A stretch of DNA of 64,000 nt from Tolypothrix sp. PCC 7712 (GCF_025860405.1 NZ_CP063785.1:8557390-8621389); one strand, 5' to 3'. Counted from the stretch's first letter, positions 17,136-26,681 are shown. The notes: generated by a model from the sequence alone, not told the origin. Program-made: numbers and translations.

Positions 17136-18276
17136 ATGTACATGACGCAAATTCAATTGCCCATCAAAATTGACTCAAACGCTCATTCAGCCAAGAGTGA
17201 GTGTGAATTTAATTGTGCCCAGGTTATTAACTACAATCCCAACTTTTTCGGGCAATTACAGATATTCGGTTAGCTTTCCCAAGAATAGAAATTAGCCACA
17301 AAATATGACTAAATTTGTTGTTTTTCAGTCATAATTCAATGCTAAGACTCAATTTATTGATTGTCTTGAGTGAAAGCTTTGAGTTGTCGCTGATAGTTAA
17401 TCATCTCTGAAATAGCTTTTTCAAAGCGAACGGCGAAGTAGACCAATTCTGCAAAATAAAGCTACACATGCACAGCAGGAGGAGATTTATCAACCAGAAT
17501 TGAGAAAAATGCTATTAAATCAGATTCTGAAAAAACTATGGGTTTTCCAGCAGACGCGTCAATTTTCCCTAGATTTGTAATTTATAGCACATTAAAACTA
17601 GTATGTTACTGAAAAATACTGACAATCTAGCTTTTCATGTGCCTGCTTTGCTAGAGACTGCAGTAGGGGTAAATGTCTTTCCTAACTAGCTGAAAATCTT
17701 AGTGATCGCCTGTGCATACCAAGGCAAAGTAGCAGGGTAAAGGGCAAAGGTTTTTGTCCCTTACCCTTTTCCCTTTCACCTTTCCCCAACCTCCACCTCA
17801 CATTTTTAGGTTGGCAGACTACTAGTACAACAAGGCAAAAGTAAAAAGTGAGCCAGTGCGGTGGACGGGTTCCCAAGGCACTCCGTTGGGCGGCTTTGCC
17901 GACTTGAAGGAAGTGCCGTCGGCATAAAGCAACTGGCGAACTCCGCAGGAGTCAAAAGTAAAAAGAAAGAATAGTTATAGCACATGCCTTTTGGCAATTA
18001 CAGATGGTCTGTTGATTTACGCCGACTTGTACTAGCAACCAAAAAGGTGATGAAACCTTGGTAAAAAATTGATAAAGTTACATGACAAGTACAGGCTGAG
18101 ATTGATTTAGTTGTCTTGAAAGTCTGAAAATTATGGAAACACAAAATCAAGATTCAGCTTCAATGTGTTAATTAAATCAGGATTTATTCTTAGTGCTGTT
18201 GTTATCTAAACTTAATTGATAACAAAACTTAAACAAATTATCCCAGCTGGTAATGATGATTCTTTAAAGGTAAACA
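17136..18276. other. 1.1 kb gap with a dispersed repeat and a possible gene remnant
   Basis: No intact gene seen. On the minus strand 17354-17461 encodes LYFAELVYFAVRFEKAISEM and onward to TQDNQ then a stop, with no start codon. It reads like a protein end and may be a pseudogene remnant. At 17713-17824 lies a copy of the CCAAGGCAA repeat family (compare 50187). A short G/C-rich palindromic repeat (GGCACTCCGTTGGGCGG) follows at about 17876-17895. Confidence 0.4.
17713..17824. repeat. Dispersed repeat, CCAAGGCAA...GGTTGGCAGACTA family, copy A
   Basis: About 110 bp running from ACCAAGGCAAAGTAGC to TTGGCAGACTACTAG. The interior GGTTTTTGTCCCTTACCCTT and CAACCTCCACCT is nearly identical to the copy at 50187-50307. 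The ends resemble those of the mini-element at 51228, suggesting one MITE family. Confidence 0.65.
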
Positions 18277-18618
18277 ATGGTAATATTAGTTGTCGTAATT
18301 AATACTTTAATATCGCTGATATTACTCTGTGTGGCTTGGCGTGTATGGCAGCTAAAACAAGAGATTGGAATGATAGCAGATAGATTTACCCATTATGAAC
18401 GCTGTAGCCATGCTGTACTTTATACAGCACCAGAAAAAATCTCTGCTGCCCAGCAAAATATTTATCACTTGCGACAGGGAAATCAAAGGCTAGAAGAGCA
18501 AATCCAGCAAGTGCGGCAAATTGTCAGTCTCTTGTTTCTTGGAAGACAAGTTTGGCGGCGCTCTTTTTCCAGGCTAGGTTCTACAAATGGTAAGAAAACA
18601 ATCACAAAATTAAGGTAG
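18277..18618 (+). CDS. Small membrane-anchored protein of unknown function
   Basis: A 113-residue protein with one N-terminal transmembrane helix (VILVVVINTLISLILLCVAW) followed by a helical, coiled-coil-prone part (NIYHLRQGNQRLEEQIQQVRQIV) and a basic C-terminus. It lies upstream of, and in the same direction as, a YtxH-type gene and a DUF948-type gene, which have the same architecture of one N-terminal helix plus coiled coil. The three may form a set of envelope or thylakoid-surface proteins, which is inference from context. I recognise no named family. Confidence 0.7.
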   Translation: MVILVVVINTLISLILLCVAWRVWQLKQEIGMIADRFTHYERCSHAVLYTAPEKISAAQQNIYHLRQGNQRLEEQIQQVRQIVSLLFLGRQVWRRSFSRLGSTNGKKTITKLR

Positions 18619-18797
18619 AGCCAGAAAAACTCTCTTCTTTAGCCCCAAACTTCTAACCCCAGCGCCCCCATTCAAAGGTAAAGCAACATTTCTGCGGCAC
18701 ATATAGTCGCTGCAAGTTTAAATAATAAAAATTGCTTGAGTCTTGCAACAGGAGAAAACCCACCTAAAATGGGTGTAGGGAGAGAAACAATATCACA

Positions 18798-19178
18798 ATG
18801 TCTAACAAGCGTTCTGGAGTATTTTTTGGCGGTTTGATGCTAGGGGCAACTATCGGGGCCTTGACAGGTTTGCTCGTCGCTCCACGCACAGGGCGCGAAA
18901 CGCGTAAACTATTAAAAAAATCTGCCGATGCTTTACCAGAATTGGCAGAAGATTTATCAACCAGCGTGCAGATCCAAGCAGATCGTCTCTCTGCCAATGC
19001 ACTACGTAATTGGGATGAAACTTTAGACCGACTACGGGAAGCGATCGCCGCAGGTCTTGATGCTAGTAACAGAGAAAGTCAACTCTCAAAGCGGCAAAAC
19101 GCCGTCGAAAACAGCAGGGCTGATTCTGAACCCGAGGAAGACTCAGATTCTCTTGCCCAGCAACTAGAACGTTCATAG
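18798..19178 (+). CDS. YtxH domain-containing protein
   Basis: A 126-residue protein. The N-terminal segment GVFFGGLMLGATIGALTGLL is glycine-rich and hydrophobic and is followed by APRTGRETRKLLKKSADAL, the hallmark of YtxH proteins (Gly-rich helix, AP.SG.E.R). The rest is amphipathic helix ending in an acidic tail. YtxH proteins are linked to general stress in Bacillus; the role in cyanobacteria is not known. Only 11 bp separate it from the next gene, so the two are probably co-transcribed. Confidence 0.85.
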   Translation: MSNKRSGVFFGGLMLGATIGALTGLLVAPRTGRETRKLLKKSADALPELAEDLSTSVQIQADRLSANALRNWDETLDRLREAIAAGLDASNRESQLSKRQNAVENSRADSEPEEDSDSLAQQLERS

Positions 19179-19189
19179 ATAGAATAACC

Positions 19190-19729
19190 GTGATCGATCC
19201 CCTGTTTTGGCTGGGACTGTCCATACTCTTAGTCGCCGCTAGTCTGACTGCTGTTTTAGTGGCGGCTATACCGGCTTTGCAGGAAGTAGCACGTGCAGCG
19301 CGCAGTGCAGAAAAGCTATTTGATACTCTTTCGCGAGAGTTACCACCTACTCTCAATGCGATTCGTGCCACAGGCTTAGAAATTACTGATTTAACCGATG
19401 ATGTCAGCGAAGGCGTGAAAAGCGCAGGTCAAGTGGTTAAACAAGTTGATCAAAGCTTAGAAACTGCTAGAAAGCAGGCTCAAAACATTCAAGTAGGCAC
19501 ACGCAGTCTTGTTGTGGGTGTAAAAACCGCCTGGAAAACCTTCACACGTCAAAAACCTGCGAAGCGATCGCTTGATCGTCTGCCAAATCCTGATAAAACA
19601 TCCCTCCCATCACGAGAACGAGAAGCACTCAGACCAGAAAATCGCCGCGCCAAATCAGAAGTTTACCGCAGTAATGACGGTTACAGCGAAGCTCCTGGTT
19701 GGGAAGCTAGTTTTGATGATGAGGAGTAG
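19190..19729 (+). CDS. DUF948-type membrane-anchored coiled-coil protein
   Basis: A 179-residue protein starting at GTG (19190), 11 bp after the YtxH gene. One N-terminal transmembrane helix (WLGLSILLVAASLTAVLVAA) is followed by a long helix with LFDTLSRELPPTLNAIRATG and DLTDDVSEGVKSAGQ, as seen in DUF948 proteins that resemble chemotaxis coiled coils. A basic then acidic C-terminal tail ends directly at a GGGGACT repeat array. Function unknown; the pairing with a YtxH gene is common in bacteria and supports a shared role at the membrane. Confidence 0.8.
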   Translation: MIDPLFWLGLSILLVAASLTAVLVAAIPALQEVARAARSAEKLFDTLSRELPPTLNAIRATGLEITDLTDDVSEGVKSAGQVVKQVDQSLETARKQAQNIQVGTRSLVVGVKTAWKTFTRQKPAKRSLDRLPNPDKTSLPSREREALRPENRRAKSEVYRSNDGYSEAPGWEASFDDEE

Positions 19730-19730
19730 T

Positions 19731-19870
19731 TGGGGACTGGGGACTGGGGACTGGGGACTGGGGAACTCGGGGCCCCCTCTGGGGATAAGGGGTAATGGGG
19801 ACTGGGGATTGGGGACTGGGGACTGGGGAACTCGGGGCCCCCTCTGGGGATAAGGGGTAATGGGGACTGG
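19731..19870. repeat. Tandem GGGGACT heptamers with two copies of a GGGGCCCC-containing unit
   Basis: GGGGACT/GGGGATT heptamers (the STRR type first described in Anabaena and Calothrix) flank two copies of a unit GGAACTCGGGGCCCCCTCTG then GGGATAAGGGGTAATGGGG, at about 19761-19800 and 19826-19865. Further copies of the unit occur at 22722, 26703 and, inverted, at 31581-31615. Confidence 0.9.
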
Positions 19871-19959
19871 GAAAAAGCAGGAGGCAGGGAGAGGGAGTAG
19901 GGGGAGCAATAATTAATGACAAACACCAAACACCCAACACCAATTACCGATTACCAATT

Positions 19960-20067
19960 ACCCATGCCCAATGCCCAATGCCCAATGCCCAATGCCCAAT
20001 GCCCAATGCCCAATGCCCCATGCCCCATGCCCAATGCCCCATGCCCCATGCCCAATGCCCAATGCCC
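19960..20067. repeat. Tandem CCCAATG heptamer array
   Basis: About fifteen head-to-tail copies of CCCAATG/CCCCATG with 7 bp period. It is the same class as the array at 34783-34864. It lies 140 bp upstream of the psb32-like gene. Confidence 0.9.
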
Positions 20068-20209
20068 TCCACCAAGTTTTGCTGCGATCGTTATAGCTTT
20101 GATCCCTAAGATTAGAGTAAAGTAAACAAGTGTAAAGAAGTATCACTTTTCCCGTACCTTTTAAAACAACTTGTTCACTTTTACCTTTGATATTTGTATA
20201 AAAACGTCC

Positions 20210-21019
20210 ATGCAGTCTTGTTTTTGGCGACGATTTCTATTATCTATTGCTGCATTTTTCTTGGCTGGGTCAATTTGGGTGATGCATTCTCCCCCAGCGC
20301 TGGCTTATGACAATCCGGATCTGCTTCCTAAGGAAGCAACCCCAGTTGTAGACTTAGCCAAATCGCTTACGGATGTACAAGAAGAAAAGCTTGTTCACGA
20401 TTTAGAGCAGTTTGAAACTGATACTGGTTGGAAACTGCGAGTATTGACTCAATATGACCGTACACCAGGCCGAGCAGTAATCAATTTTTGGGGTTTGGAT
20501 GATAAAAGCATTCTGCTAGTTGCTGATGCTCGTGGTGGTAATATCCTCAGCTTTAGCGTTGGCGATGCAGTTTATGAGCTTTTACCCCGAACTTTTTGGA
20601 TAGAACTACAAACACGCTTTGGCAATTTGTACTTTGTACGAGAACAAGGTGAAGACCAAGCTATTCTGCAGGCTTTAGATTCCGTTAAGGGTTGTTTACT
20701 TCAAGGTGGGTGCAAAGTTGTTCCCGGATTACCCCGGGAACAGTGGATTCTCACTTTGATTACCTCAGTTATCGGTGGAGTGGTTTGTGGATTTGCTGCT
20801 CAACCTCAGCGTGAGGGACAAATTTTTGCTTGGCAATGGGCTTTAATTTTCTCGCCTTTGTGGGGAATTTTGTTTATTGCCTTCGGGATTGGGCCTGTAG
20901 TGACACGTACTAGCGACTGGTTACCGCTATTTCGTAATATTGCTGGATTTTTGATTGGCGCTTTGGTTGCCTATCTATCTCCAATTTTCAATCGTTCTTC
21001 TTCTAATGCTGAATCTTAA
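20210..21019 (+). CDS. psb32: TPM-domain thylakoid-lumen protein, Psb32-like
   Basis: A 269-residue protein. A signal peptide (FLLSIAAFFLAGSIWVMHSP, cut near LAYD) is followed by a TPM domain (about 40-170). This contains DLAKSLTDVQEEKLVHDLEQ, WGLDDKSILLVADARGG, SVGDAVYELLP and FVREQGEDQAILQAL, which closely follow plant TLP18.3 and cyanobacterial Psb32. Two to three transmembrane helices at the C-terminus would hold the TPM domain on the lumen face. Psb32/TLP18.3 takes part in photosystem II repair. A TTG at 20171 is in frame, but the ATG at 20210 gives a proper signal peptide. The symbol is assigned from remembered resemblance. Confidence 0.75.
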   Translation: MQSCFWRRFLLSIAAFFLAGSIWVMHSPPALAYDNPDLLPKEATPVVDLAKSLTDVQEEKLVHDLEQFETDTGWKLRVLTQYDRTPGRAVINFWGLDDKSILLVADARGGNILSFSVGDAVYELLPRTFWIELQTRFGNLYFVREQGEDQAILQALDSVKGCLLQGGCKVVPGLPREQWILTLITSVIGGVVCGFAAQPQREGQIFAWQWALIFSPLWGILFIAFGIGPVVTRTSDWLPLFRNIAGFLIGALVAYLSPIFNRSSSNAES

Positions 21020-21251
21020 GGAGAATCAGAAAACATCTAAAAACTAAAGTATCCAATATTTCTTAGGTAGGGTGCGTTAACATCAAAGCGTTCATCGTCA
21101 AGCACTATCTTGATTTTACGGCGGTGCGCGATCGCTTCCGCCACAACGCACACTACTAGATATTGGGTAGTTATGAATTGGCGGTGCTGGATGACTCAGT
21201 ACTCGGAAAGCTCTGAAGCTGATAAGCTGAAAGCTGAGATCTCAGAGCTAT

Positions 21252-21902
21252 ATGGAAATGGAATGGCACGTAACTGATGCTCAAAGTTTGGCAATAATTG
21301 ATAGTGAAATTGGCGATCATGTCTTTTCACCAGCGGAATATGAGATTATTCGGCGAGTTATTTACGCGACAGCCGACTTTGAGTATAAGTCTTTAATTTG
21401 GTTTTCTGAACATGCTTTGCAATCTGGCGCAGCAGCTTTAGCAGCACGTACCACGATTGTGGTAGATGTACCTTTGGTACAAGTAGGTATTAGCTACGAT
21501 ATCCAAAATACCTTTGCTAATCCGGTATATTGTAGTTTTGAAACAGCCACACGCCCGCAAACAGAAAAGACTCGGGTAGCTTGGGGAATAGAAACCCTAG
21601 CAAGGCGCTATCCAGAAGGTATTTTTATAGTTGGTCAATCGCAAACAGCACTAACAGCACTGATGGATCTAATCGAGACTGAGGAAATTCGCCCTGCTTT
21701 GGTAATTGCAACACCAGTGAGATTTTTGAATGTAGATGCGGCTAAAGAACGCTTACAAGAGGCTTTAGTTCCCCACATTACAATCGAAGGGCGCAAAGGT
21801 AATGCAGTGGTAGCAGCTGCGATTGTCGATGGCTTGGTAGACTTAGCTTGGCAAGCTTACGGGCAAGATGGGAATAGGGGAAGGGGAAAGGGTAATGGGT
21901 AA
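21252..21902 (+). CDS. cobH: Precorrin-8X / cobalt-precorrin-8 methylmutase
   Basis: Catalyses the methyl migration that turns precorrin-8X (or its cobalt form) into hydrogenobyrinate (cobyrinate) in cobalamin synthesis. The 216-residue sequence carries CobH/CbiC features: VFSPAEYEIIRRVIYATADFEY near the N-terminus, TTIVVDVPLVQVGI, TRVAWGIETLARRYPEGIFI, GQSQTALTALMDLI and a Gly/Ala-rich end (GRKGNAVVAAAIVDGLVDLA). The last ten residues (GNRGRGKGNG) are encoded by a simple GGGAATAGGGG repeat that has replaced the natural end. The naming cobH versus cbiC depends on when cobalt is inserted. B12 made through this gene would serve the B12-dependent nrdJ at 51.7 kb. No other cob genes are nearby. 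Confidence 0.9.
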   Translation: MEMEWHVTDAQSLAIIDSEIGDHVFSPAEYEIIRRVIYATADFEYKSLIWFSEHALQSGAAALAARTTIVVDVPLVQVGISYDIQNTFANPVYCSFETATRPQTEKTRVAWGIETLARRYPEGIFIVGQSQTALTALMDLIETEEIRPALVIATPVRFLNVDAAKERLQEALVPHITIEGRKGNAVVAAAIVDGLVDLAWQAYGQDGNRGRGKGNG

Positions 21903-21973
21903 TGGGTAATTGGTAATGGGTAATTGGTAATAATAAAAAATAACTGAAATACTAAGAACTCAGCACTCAGCAC

Positions 21974-22684
21974 TTAATAATCGTAATCGTCGTCGTATCT
22001 CTCTTCTTCTTGACGGCGACGGCGACGCGGTCTGTCATTTGGGTCGTCACGCAAGCGGCTGCTGGTTTCGCTAAAGAAATCTTGTCGTACAAAGGGATAA
22101 TCGCTTACCCACAAGTTACGGCTGGGAATGTAAATATCGCTGAACTCTTCAATTCTTCCTAAATCTCGGCGATTTGACATGACTATCATTTCGGCAATTA
22201 GACCACGTGTAATCACTTTGTAAGCAGGTTTGAGTGGTGCATTAAATTCAATGCTAAATCCTGTGTCATCTCCGACTTCTAAGTTAATTCGCTTTTCGCG
22301 GTTTTCTACAATTACTAATTCCCCTTTGCTATTAACAGTTTCCTGCTTACCGATTAACTGGTCTGTAATCCACCAATCAAGTATGCGACCCCGGAAAAAG
22401 CCACTGTATTTGTAACGGCGACATTGTACATTTCGCACACTAGCCTGAAAGACGGGATACCAAAGCCAGAAAAATGCGCCAATGATGCCTAGAAGAAATA
22501 CTATTAAATCCAATTCAATCCTAAAAAAGACTTTAACCAGCAAAATCACAACTACAGCAACTACAGAAATTAATAGCCTCTGTATGAAGTTAGAAAACTT
22601 TCCCCAGTAGTACTTGTATTGCAGCCCACTGGCAATTAAGGGAATTATTTGTTCAAATTTCTGTCGAGTCAGTGGAACTAACAT
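21974..22684 (-). CDS. Conserved membrane protein of unknown function
   Basis: A 236-residue protein from the ATG at 22684 (MLVPLTRQKFEQIIP). Two transmembrane helices lie near residues 35-75 (LLISVVAVVVILLVKVFF and LIVFLLGIIGAFFWLWYPVF). A beta-rich soluble part follows with NREKRINLEVGDDTG and ITRGLIAEMIVMSNRRDLG. The tail is very basic then acidic (RPRRRRRQEEERYDDDYDY). The frame stays open upstream to 22828, but that part is a Pro-rich translation of GGGGAAT repeats and is not accepted. I recognise no named family; it looks like a lineage-specific cyanobacterial protein. Confidence 0.75.
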   Translation of the reverse strand: MLVPLTRQKFEQIIPLIASGLQYKYYWGKFSNFIQRLLISVVAVVVILLVKVFFRIELDLIVFLLGIIGAFFWLWYPVFQASVRNVQCRRYKYSGFFRGRILDWWITDQLIGKQETVNSKGELVIVENREKRINLEVGDDTGFSIEFNAPLKPAYKVITRGLIAEMIVMSNRRDLGRIEEFSDIYIPSRNLWVSDYPFVRQDFFSETSSRLRDDPNDRPRRRRRQEEERYDDDYDY

Positions 22685-22689
22685 GAGTT

Positions 22690-22880
22690 GTGAATTTCTG
22701 GGGGAATGGGGAATGGGGAATGGGGAACTCGGGGCCCCCTCTGGGGATAAGGGGGAATGGGGAATGGGGAATGGGGAATGGGGAATGGGGAATGGGGAAT
22801 GGGGAGAAATAATAATGACAAACACCAAACACCCAACACCAATTACCGATTACCAATTACCGATTACCAATGCCCAATGC
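22690..22880. repeat. Tandem GGGGAAT heptamers, a GGGGCCCC unit and ATTACCA heptamers
   Basis: Seven or more GGGGAAT units surround one copy of the GGAACTCGGGGCCCCCTCTG unit at about 22722-22760. AACACCAATTACCGATTACC and a few CCAATGCC units follow. The whole stretch has the same order of modules as 19731-20000, suggesting that composite blocks are copied between gaps. Confidence 0.85.
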
Positions 22881-22896
22881 CCCATAATGTTGAAGT

Positions 22897-23733
22897 TTAT
22901 ATTATCTTTTCTAATCCATATACTAACGACTTTAGCTGTAAGACTTTGCGAATTGCTAGTAGTACTCCTGGCATATAACAAGCGCGATCGCTTGTATCAT
23001 GTCGTAAGGTATAAATTTGCCCAGCTGCGCCAAAAATCACTTCCTGGTGGGCTATTAGTCCCGGCAAGCGCACGCTATGAATGCGAATGCCTTCTTCTGC
23101 TAAACTACCTCTGGCTCCTGCTACTTTTTCCGTTTCTTCGACAATAGCAGGGTTAAAAGTTTTACCTAGTTCTCCTAGCAATTGTGCGGTTTTGATTGCT
23201 GTTCCGCTAGGTGCATCGGCTTTTTGATTATGATGTAGTTCGATAATTTCTACATGATCGAAATATTGCGAGGCGGCGATCGCTGCTTGTTGTAGCAGTA
23301 CCATACCTATGGAAAAGTTAGGAATAATCAGACAACCAGTGCTAGCTTTTTCAGCAAAGTCAGCTAAGTCTTGAATTTGTTCTACGCTTAAGCCAGTCGT
23401 ACCCACAACTGGACGAATACCATAGGCGATCGCACTCCGAATATTGTCATAAACTGAATCGGGATGGGTAAAATCTACTATTACTCCTGGCGGCCCTTGT
23501 CTGTCGCCAGCTACGTACCCCAGCATTGGTTCTAATTGATTGGTAATTGGCACTTCTAGGGGTTCGCTTAAACCCGCCAACTCTCCAGCATCTTTACCCT
23601 GATGTTCAGGACTGCTGTCTATTGCACCGACTAAATTTAAGTCGGATGCTTGCGCCACAGCTTTCACTACCTCGCGGCCCATTTTGCCAGCAGCACCGTT
23701 GACAATAACAGGGATAGGAGCTTGATTCGTCAT
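22897..23733 (-). CDS. dapB: 4-hydroxy-tetrahydrodipicolinate reductase
   Basis: Reduces 4-hydroxy-tetrahydrodipicolinate to tetrahydrodipicolinate with NAD(P)H, in the diaminopimelate/lysine pathway. The 278-residue protein shows the N-terminal nucleotide-binding motif VNGAAGKMGREVVKAV, VIVDFTHPDSVYDNIRSAI, VVGTTGLS and the catalytic signature ELHHNQKADAPSGTA (His pair and Lys). The length is normal. The 3' end lies close to a repeat block, but the C-terminus is intact (YMPGVLLAIRKVLQLKSLVYGLEKII has the family helix). It lies in the same direction as the pmbA/tldD pair upstream, 94 bp away. Confidence 0.96.
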   Translation of the reverse strand: MTNQAPIPVIVNGAAGKMGREVVKAVAQASDLNLVGAIDSSPEHQGKDAGELAGLSEPLEVPITNQLEPMLGYVAGDRQGPPGVIVDFTHPDSVYDNIRSAIAYGIRPVVGTTGLSVEQIQDLADFAEKASTGCLIIPNFSIGMVLLQQAAIAASQYFDHVEIIELHHNQKADAPSGTAIKTAQLLGELGKTFNPAIVEETEKVAGARGSLAEEGIRIHSVRLPGLIAHQEVIFGAAGQIYTLRHDTSDRACYMPGVLLAIRKVLQLKSLVYGLEKII

Positions 23734-23827
23734 AAGTTGAGCAAAAGTTTTGTAACTAACAAAGGAATTGTAGAGACTTTGGTGATCTTGTAGCTAGTGC
23801 TGCACGGAACTCAACAGTCAAAAACTA

Positions 23828-25174
23828 TTACAAGGTATAGGTAAAGTCTTCTACAAGCATTCCCGGAACTAAACCACCTCCAAGTTCGCGGCTTTCGTAT
23901 GTTCCAACGTCAGGAATAAATTCTTGGAAATTGGTAAAATCGACTAAGTTATCTCCCCAAAAGCGATATAGGCTTTCATCAAAACGCAAGTTTTCTATGG
24001 GGGCGATAATTTCTCCGTTTTCTACCCAAAAACAGGCATAACGGGTCATCCCTGTGATTCTACCATTGGGGCGATCGCTCCAATTTAAGTAATGCAAGTT
24101 AGATACATATAAGCCTGTATCTAATTGTGGTATAATCTCTGCAAATTCTAAATTTCCTGGTGTTATTTCTGGTGCGCGTAAAGTTTCTGAACTATTAGCA
24201 CCATTGGCAGTTTTTTGATATTCTTTAGCAGTTCGTGAGTTAATTAAGGTATTAACTAAAATTCCTTTTTCAATTATCGGTAACTCTGGATCTGCCATTT
24301 CTCCCCAAGCGTTAAATCTTGGGACTAACCCCAGTTGAAAGTTTTCTTTTAAGTTAAATTTTGGGGATAGGACTTTATCTTTGCGAGACAAAATAGCTAA
24401 AGCACTGTTACCTTGTTGCAAATCTGCTTCACTCACAGCACCCCAAGAAAGCATCATTGATAAATCAGCAACTGCTGCAGGTGCGAAGTAAGTTTTATAT
24501 TGTCCTCGCGGTAATTCTTTAGGAGTAACAGCAAGTAATTCTAATTGTTGTTTATCTTGGCTAATTTTTTGCATATAAGCCGATTCATCCCAATTACTAC
24601 CTGCAAAAGTACCTTTAACTGCTTGTCCTGTGGGAGTAAATAAAGAATAATCTAGGGTGAAAGTATCTGTGGCAAACCAATGTTTTTGTCCTTGGGAATC
24701 GCCGTAACCTTTAATGACCACTCCGCCAGCATATATACCAGTAAAATCTAATTCTGCCAATATTTGGACAATTGCAGGTACTACCTCATCAATGTCCAAT
24801 AATTTTCCAGAATGAATTTCTCTACTGATGTTGTTTCCTGTTGGTAAAACTAAATATGGATCGATAGGTAATAATCCTATTTCTTGACGCAGTTCCTGTA
24901 GAGATTGATATGCTGTTTGCCAATCAATTTCCCAATTTCCTGTAAAGGGAAATTGCCGAAAACTGCTGCGTTGATTCTCCATCAATGTTAATTCAATCCA
25001 ACCATCAGCGACATGACCAGTTTGCCGCACTTTGGCATGGTTAAATCTAGTGAATTGGCTTCTTTCACTGCTAAGTTTGACAGTGAATTCTTCAGTAGAT
25101 TTTTTTTTGATAATTAATGTTTCAATTAGTTGATTAAAGCTGGTCTCTAAAGCCGCGAGATCATCAATTTTCAT
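23828..25174 (-). CDS. pmbA: TldD/PmbA-family metallopeptidase-like protein (PmbA partner)
   Basis: A 448-residue member of peptidase family U62. In E. coli TldD and TldE/PmbA form a heterodimer that cuts unfolded peptides, including microcin B17 precursor. This protein lacks the HExxxH zinc motif and so corresponds to the non-catalytic PmbA/TldE half. The C-terminal part with GILVNTLINSRTAKEYQ and GANSSETLRAPEI follows the family pattern. It starts 67 bp after the tldD homologue, in the same direction, which fits a co-expressed dimer. In cyanobacteria similar pairs may mature ribosomal peptides, but no such precursor is seen here. Confidence 0.88.
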   Translation of the reverse strand: MKIDDLAALETSFNQLIETLIIKKKSTEEFTVKLSSERSQFTRFNHAKVRQTGHVADGWIELTLMENQRSSFRQFPFTGNWEIDWQTAYQSLQELRQEIGLLPIDPYLVLPTGNNISREIHSGKLLDIDEVVPAIVQILAELDFTGIYAGGVVIKGYGDSQGQKHWFATDTFTLDYSLFTPTGQAVKGTFAGSNWDESAYMQKISQDKQQLELLAVTPKELPRGQYKTYFAPAAVADLSMMLSWGAVSEADLQQGNSALAILSRKDKVLSPKFNLKENFQLGLVPRFNAWGEMADPELPIIEKGILVNTLINSRTAKEYQKTANGANSSETLRAPEITPGNLEFAEIIPQLDTGLYVSNLHYLNWSDRPNGRITGMTRYACFWVENGEIIAPIENLRFDESLYRFWGDNLVDFTNFQEFIPDVGTYESRELGGGLVPGMLVEDFTYTL

Positions 25175-25241
25175 GGGAACTCAAGTAAATTGAAAAAAAT
25201 ATTGCTCAGAAATAGGATGCGTTATTAACGCATCCTACATT

Positions 25242-26681
25242 TCAACTACCACCGCCAAATACTTCAACATTCGCAAATAGACACACGGGGGAACCATGAC
25301 CTACCCAAATTGCCTGATTTGGTTCACCTTTACCGCAGAAAGGTGTACCATACATTTGCCAATTTGAAGAATTACCTACTTTAGTTAAACTTTGCCAAAA
25401 TTCTGGAGTTGTGGCGCGGTAGTTGGGGTTACGTAAGGTTTTGGTAAGTTTGCCGTTCTCAATTAATTTGGCATACTCACATCCAAATTGAAATTTATAA
25501 CGGCGATCGTCTATTGACCAAGAACGGTTAGATTCCATGTAAACGCCAAGTTCTATGTCAGAAATAATTTCCGCAAAGGTGGCGTTTCCTGGTTCTAAAT
25601 TTAAGTTAGCCATGCGATCGATTGGGGGACGATTCCATGAGGAAGCACGTGCACAAGCTACACCTGCTACACCTGCTCTGGCTTGGCTTTCTAGGCTACC
25701 TAAACCTCGTTGTAGTACGCCTTCTTTAATTACATATTCGCGTGTCGCTACAACACCAGTATCATCAAAGCCATAGCTAGCAAATTCACCAGGAACGGTG
25801 GGGTCAAAGGTAATATTCATGAGTGGCGAACCATAAACTAGGTTGCCAAAATCATTCTTAGTAACAAAGCTACCACCAGCGTAGTTACGCTCATCACCTA
25901 AAATCCGGTCAATTTCTAGAGGATGCCCGACACTTTCATGAATTTGTAGCATCATTTGATCGGGTGCTAATACTAAATTGGTGCGGGTGGTAGGACATTC
26001 CTCGGCGGTTAATAGTTCAACAGCTTGTTCACCAACTTGCCGGACTTGCTGCCATAAGGTATCTCTTTTTAATAATTCCAGTCCGCCTTGGTAACAGTTA
26101 GCGTGGGAGCCGTTGTTTGTACGCTGCTGGACGATCGCACCATCTTGGGCAGTAGCACCGTAATGATTACCAAAAGAAATAAACTTCTGATACACTTGGG
26201 AGCCATTGCTACTGACAAACCAGCTTTCTTTCTCGCTGCTGGTAATGCTAGCTGTAGCCTGGACTATTTTGTCACTGACTTTGAGGGTTTGGCAAATCCG
26301 CACCAGCAAATCGTTAATTTCACCAGGACAGAGACTATCCAACGGTTCCAAAAATGGTGAGTTATATTCCCCAACTACCTTGGGACGTTCAGTGACACGA
26401 AAATCATAGATGCGCCATTCACTAGCTACAAGTGCCTGTTTATACGCAATTTCCGCCGCAGCTTGTAAGCTAGCCAGGTCTAGAGAATTGGTAGCTGCAT
26501 AACCCAAGCAGCCATTAACCAAGACTTCCAGCATTGCCCCCATTGTGGAGTATTTGCCATTAGCTTGGGGTAAACCATCACGAACATGGCGGTTAGAGGA
26601 AGTTTCTTTAACCACTCTAATACCGACCCAATCAGCAGGGACATTAATATGCGCGATCGCTTTTGTTAATTCTGACCACAT
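25242..26681 (-). CDS. tldD: TldD-family zinc metallopeptidase
   Basis: The catalytic half of a TldD/PmbA pair, 479 residues. The zinc motif is HESVGH at residues 248-253 (HExxxH), within LQIHESVGHPLEIDRILGDE. A conserved C-terminal Cys region (YGTPFCGKGEPNQAIWVGHG) supplies the third ligand in known structures. The motif TSSNRHVRDG near the N-terminus is also typical. It is followed by the pmbA homologue 67 bp downstream. The start at 26681 is preceded by a GGGGACT repeat, so its promoter lies in or beyond that block. Confidence 0.92.
   Translation of the reverse strand: MWSELTKAIAHINVPADWVGIRVVKETSSNRHVRDGLPQANGKYSTMGAMLEVLVNGCLGYAATNSLDLASLQAAAEIAYKQALVASEWRIYDFRVTERPKVVGEYNSPFLEPLDSLCPGEINDLLVRICQTLKVSDKIVQATASITSSEKESWFVSSNGSQVYQKFISFGNHYGATAQDGAIVQQRTNNGSHANCYQGGLELLKRDTLWQQVRQVGEQAVELLTAEECPTTRTNLVLAPDQMMLQIHESVGHPLEIDRILGDERNYAGGSFVTKNDFGNLVYGSPLMNITFDPTVPGEFASYGFDDTGVVATREYVIKEGVLQRGLGSLESQARAGVAGVACARASSWNRPPIDRMANLNLEPGNATFAEIISDIELGVYMESNRSWSIDDRRYKFQFGCEYAKLIENGKLTKTLRNPNYRATTPEFWQSLTKVGNSSNWQMYGTPFCGKGEPNQAIWVGHGSPVCLFANVEVFGGGS

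Noticed and set aside
17354..17461. A minus-strand gene ending in TQDNQ
   Set aside because: It reads like a protein end but has no start codon and is cut off by a stop 36 codons upstream; at best a remnant.
19655..19943. Proline-rich minus-strand open frames
   Set aside because: They are translations of GGGGACT and GGGGCCCC repeats in several frames at once, as expected for simple repeats without stop codons.
22685..22828. Longer N-terminus for the membrane protein ending at 21974
   Set aside because: The extra 48 residues are Pro/His/Ser-rich and come from GGGGAAT repeats; an ATG at 22684 gives a normal protein start.
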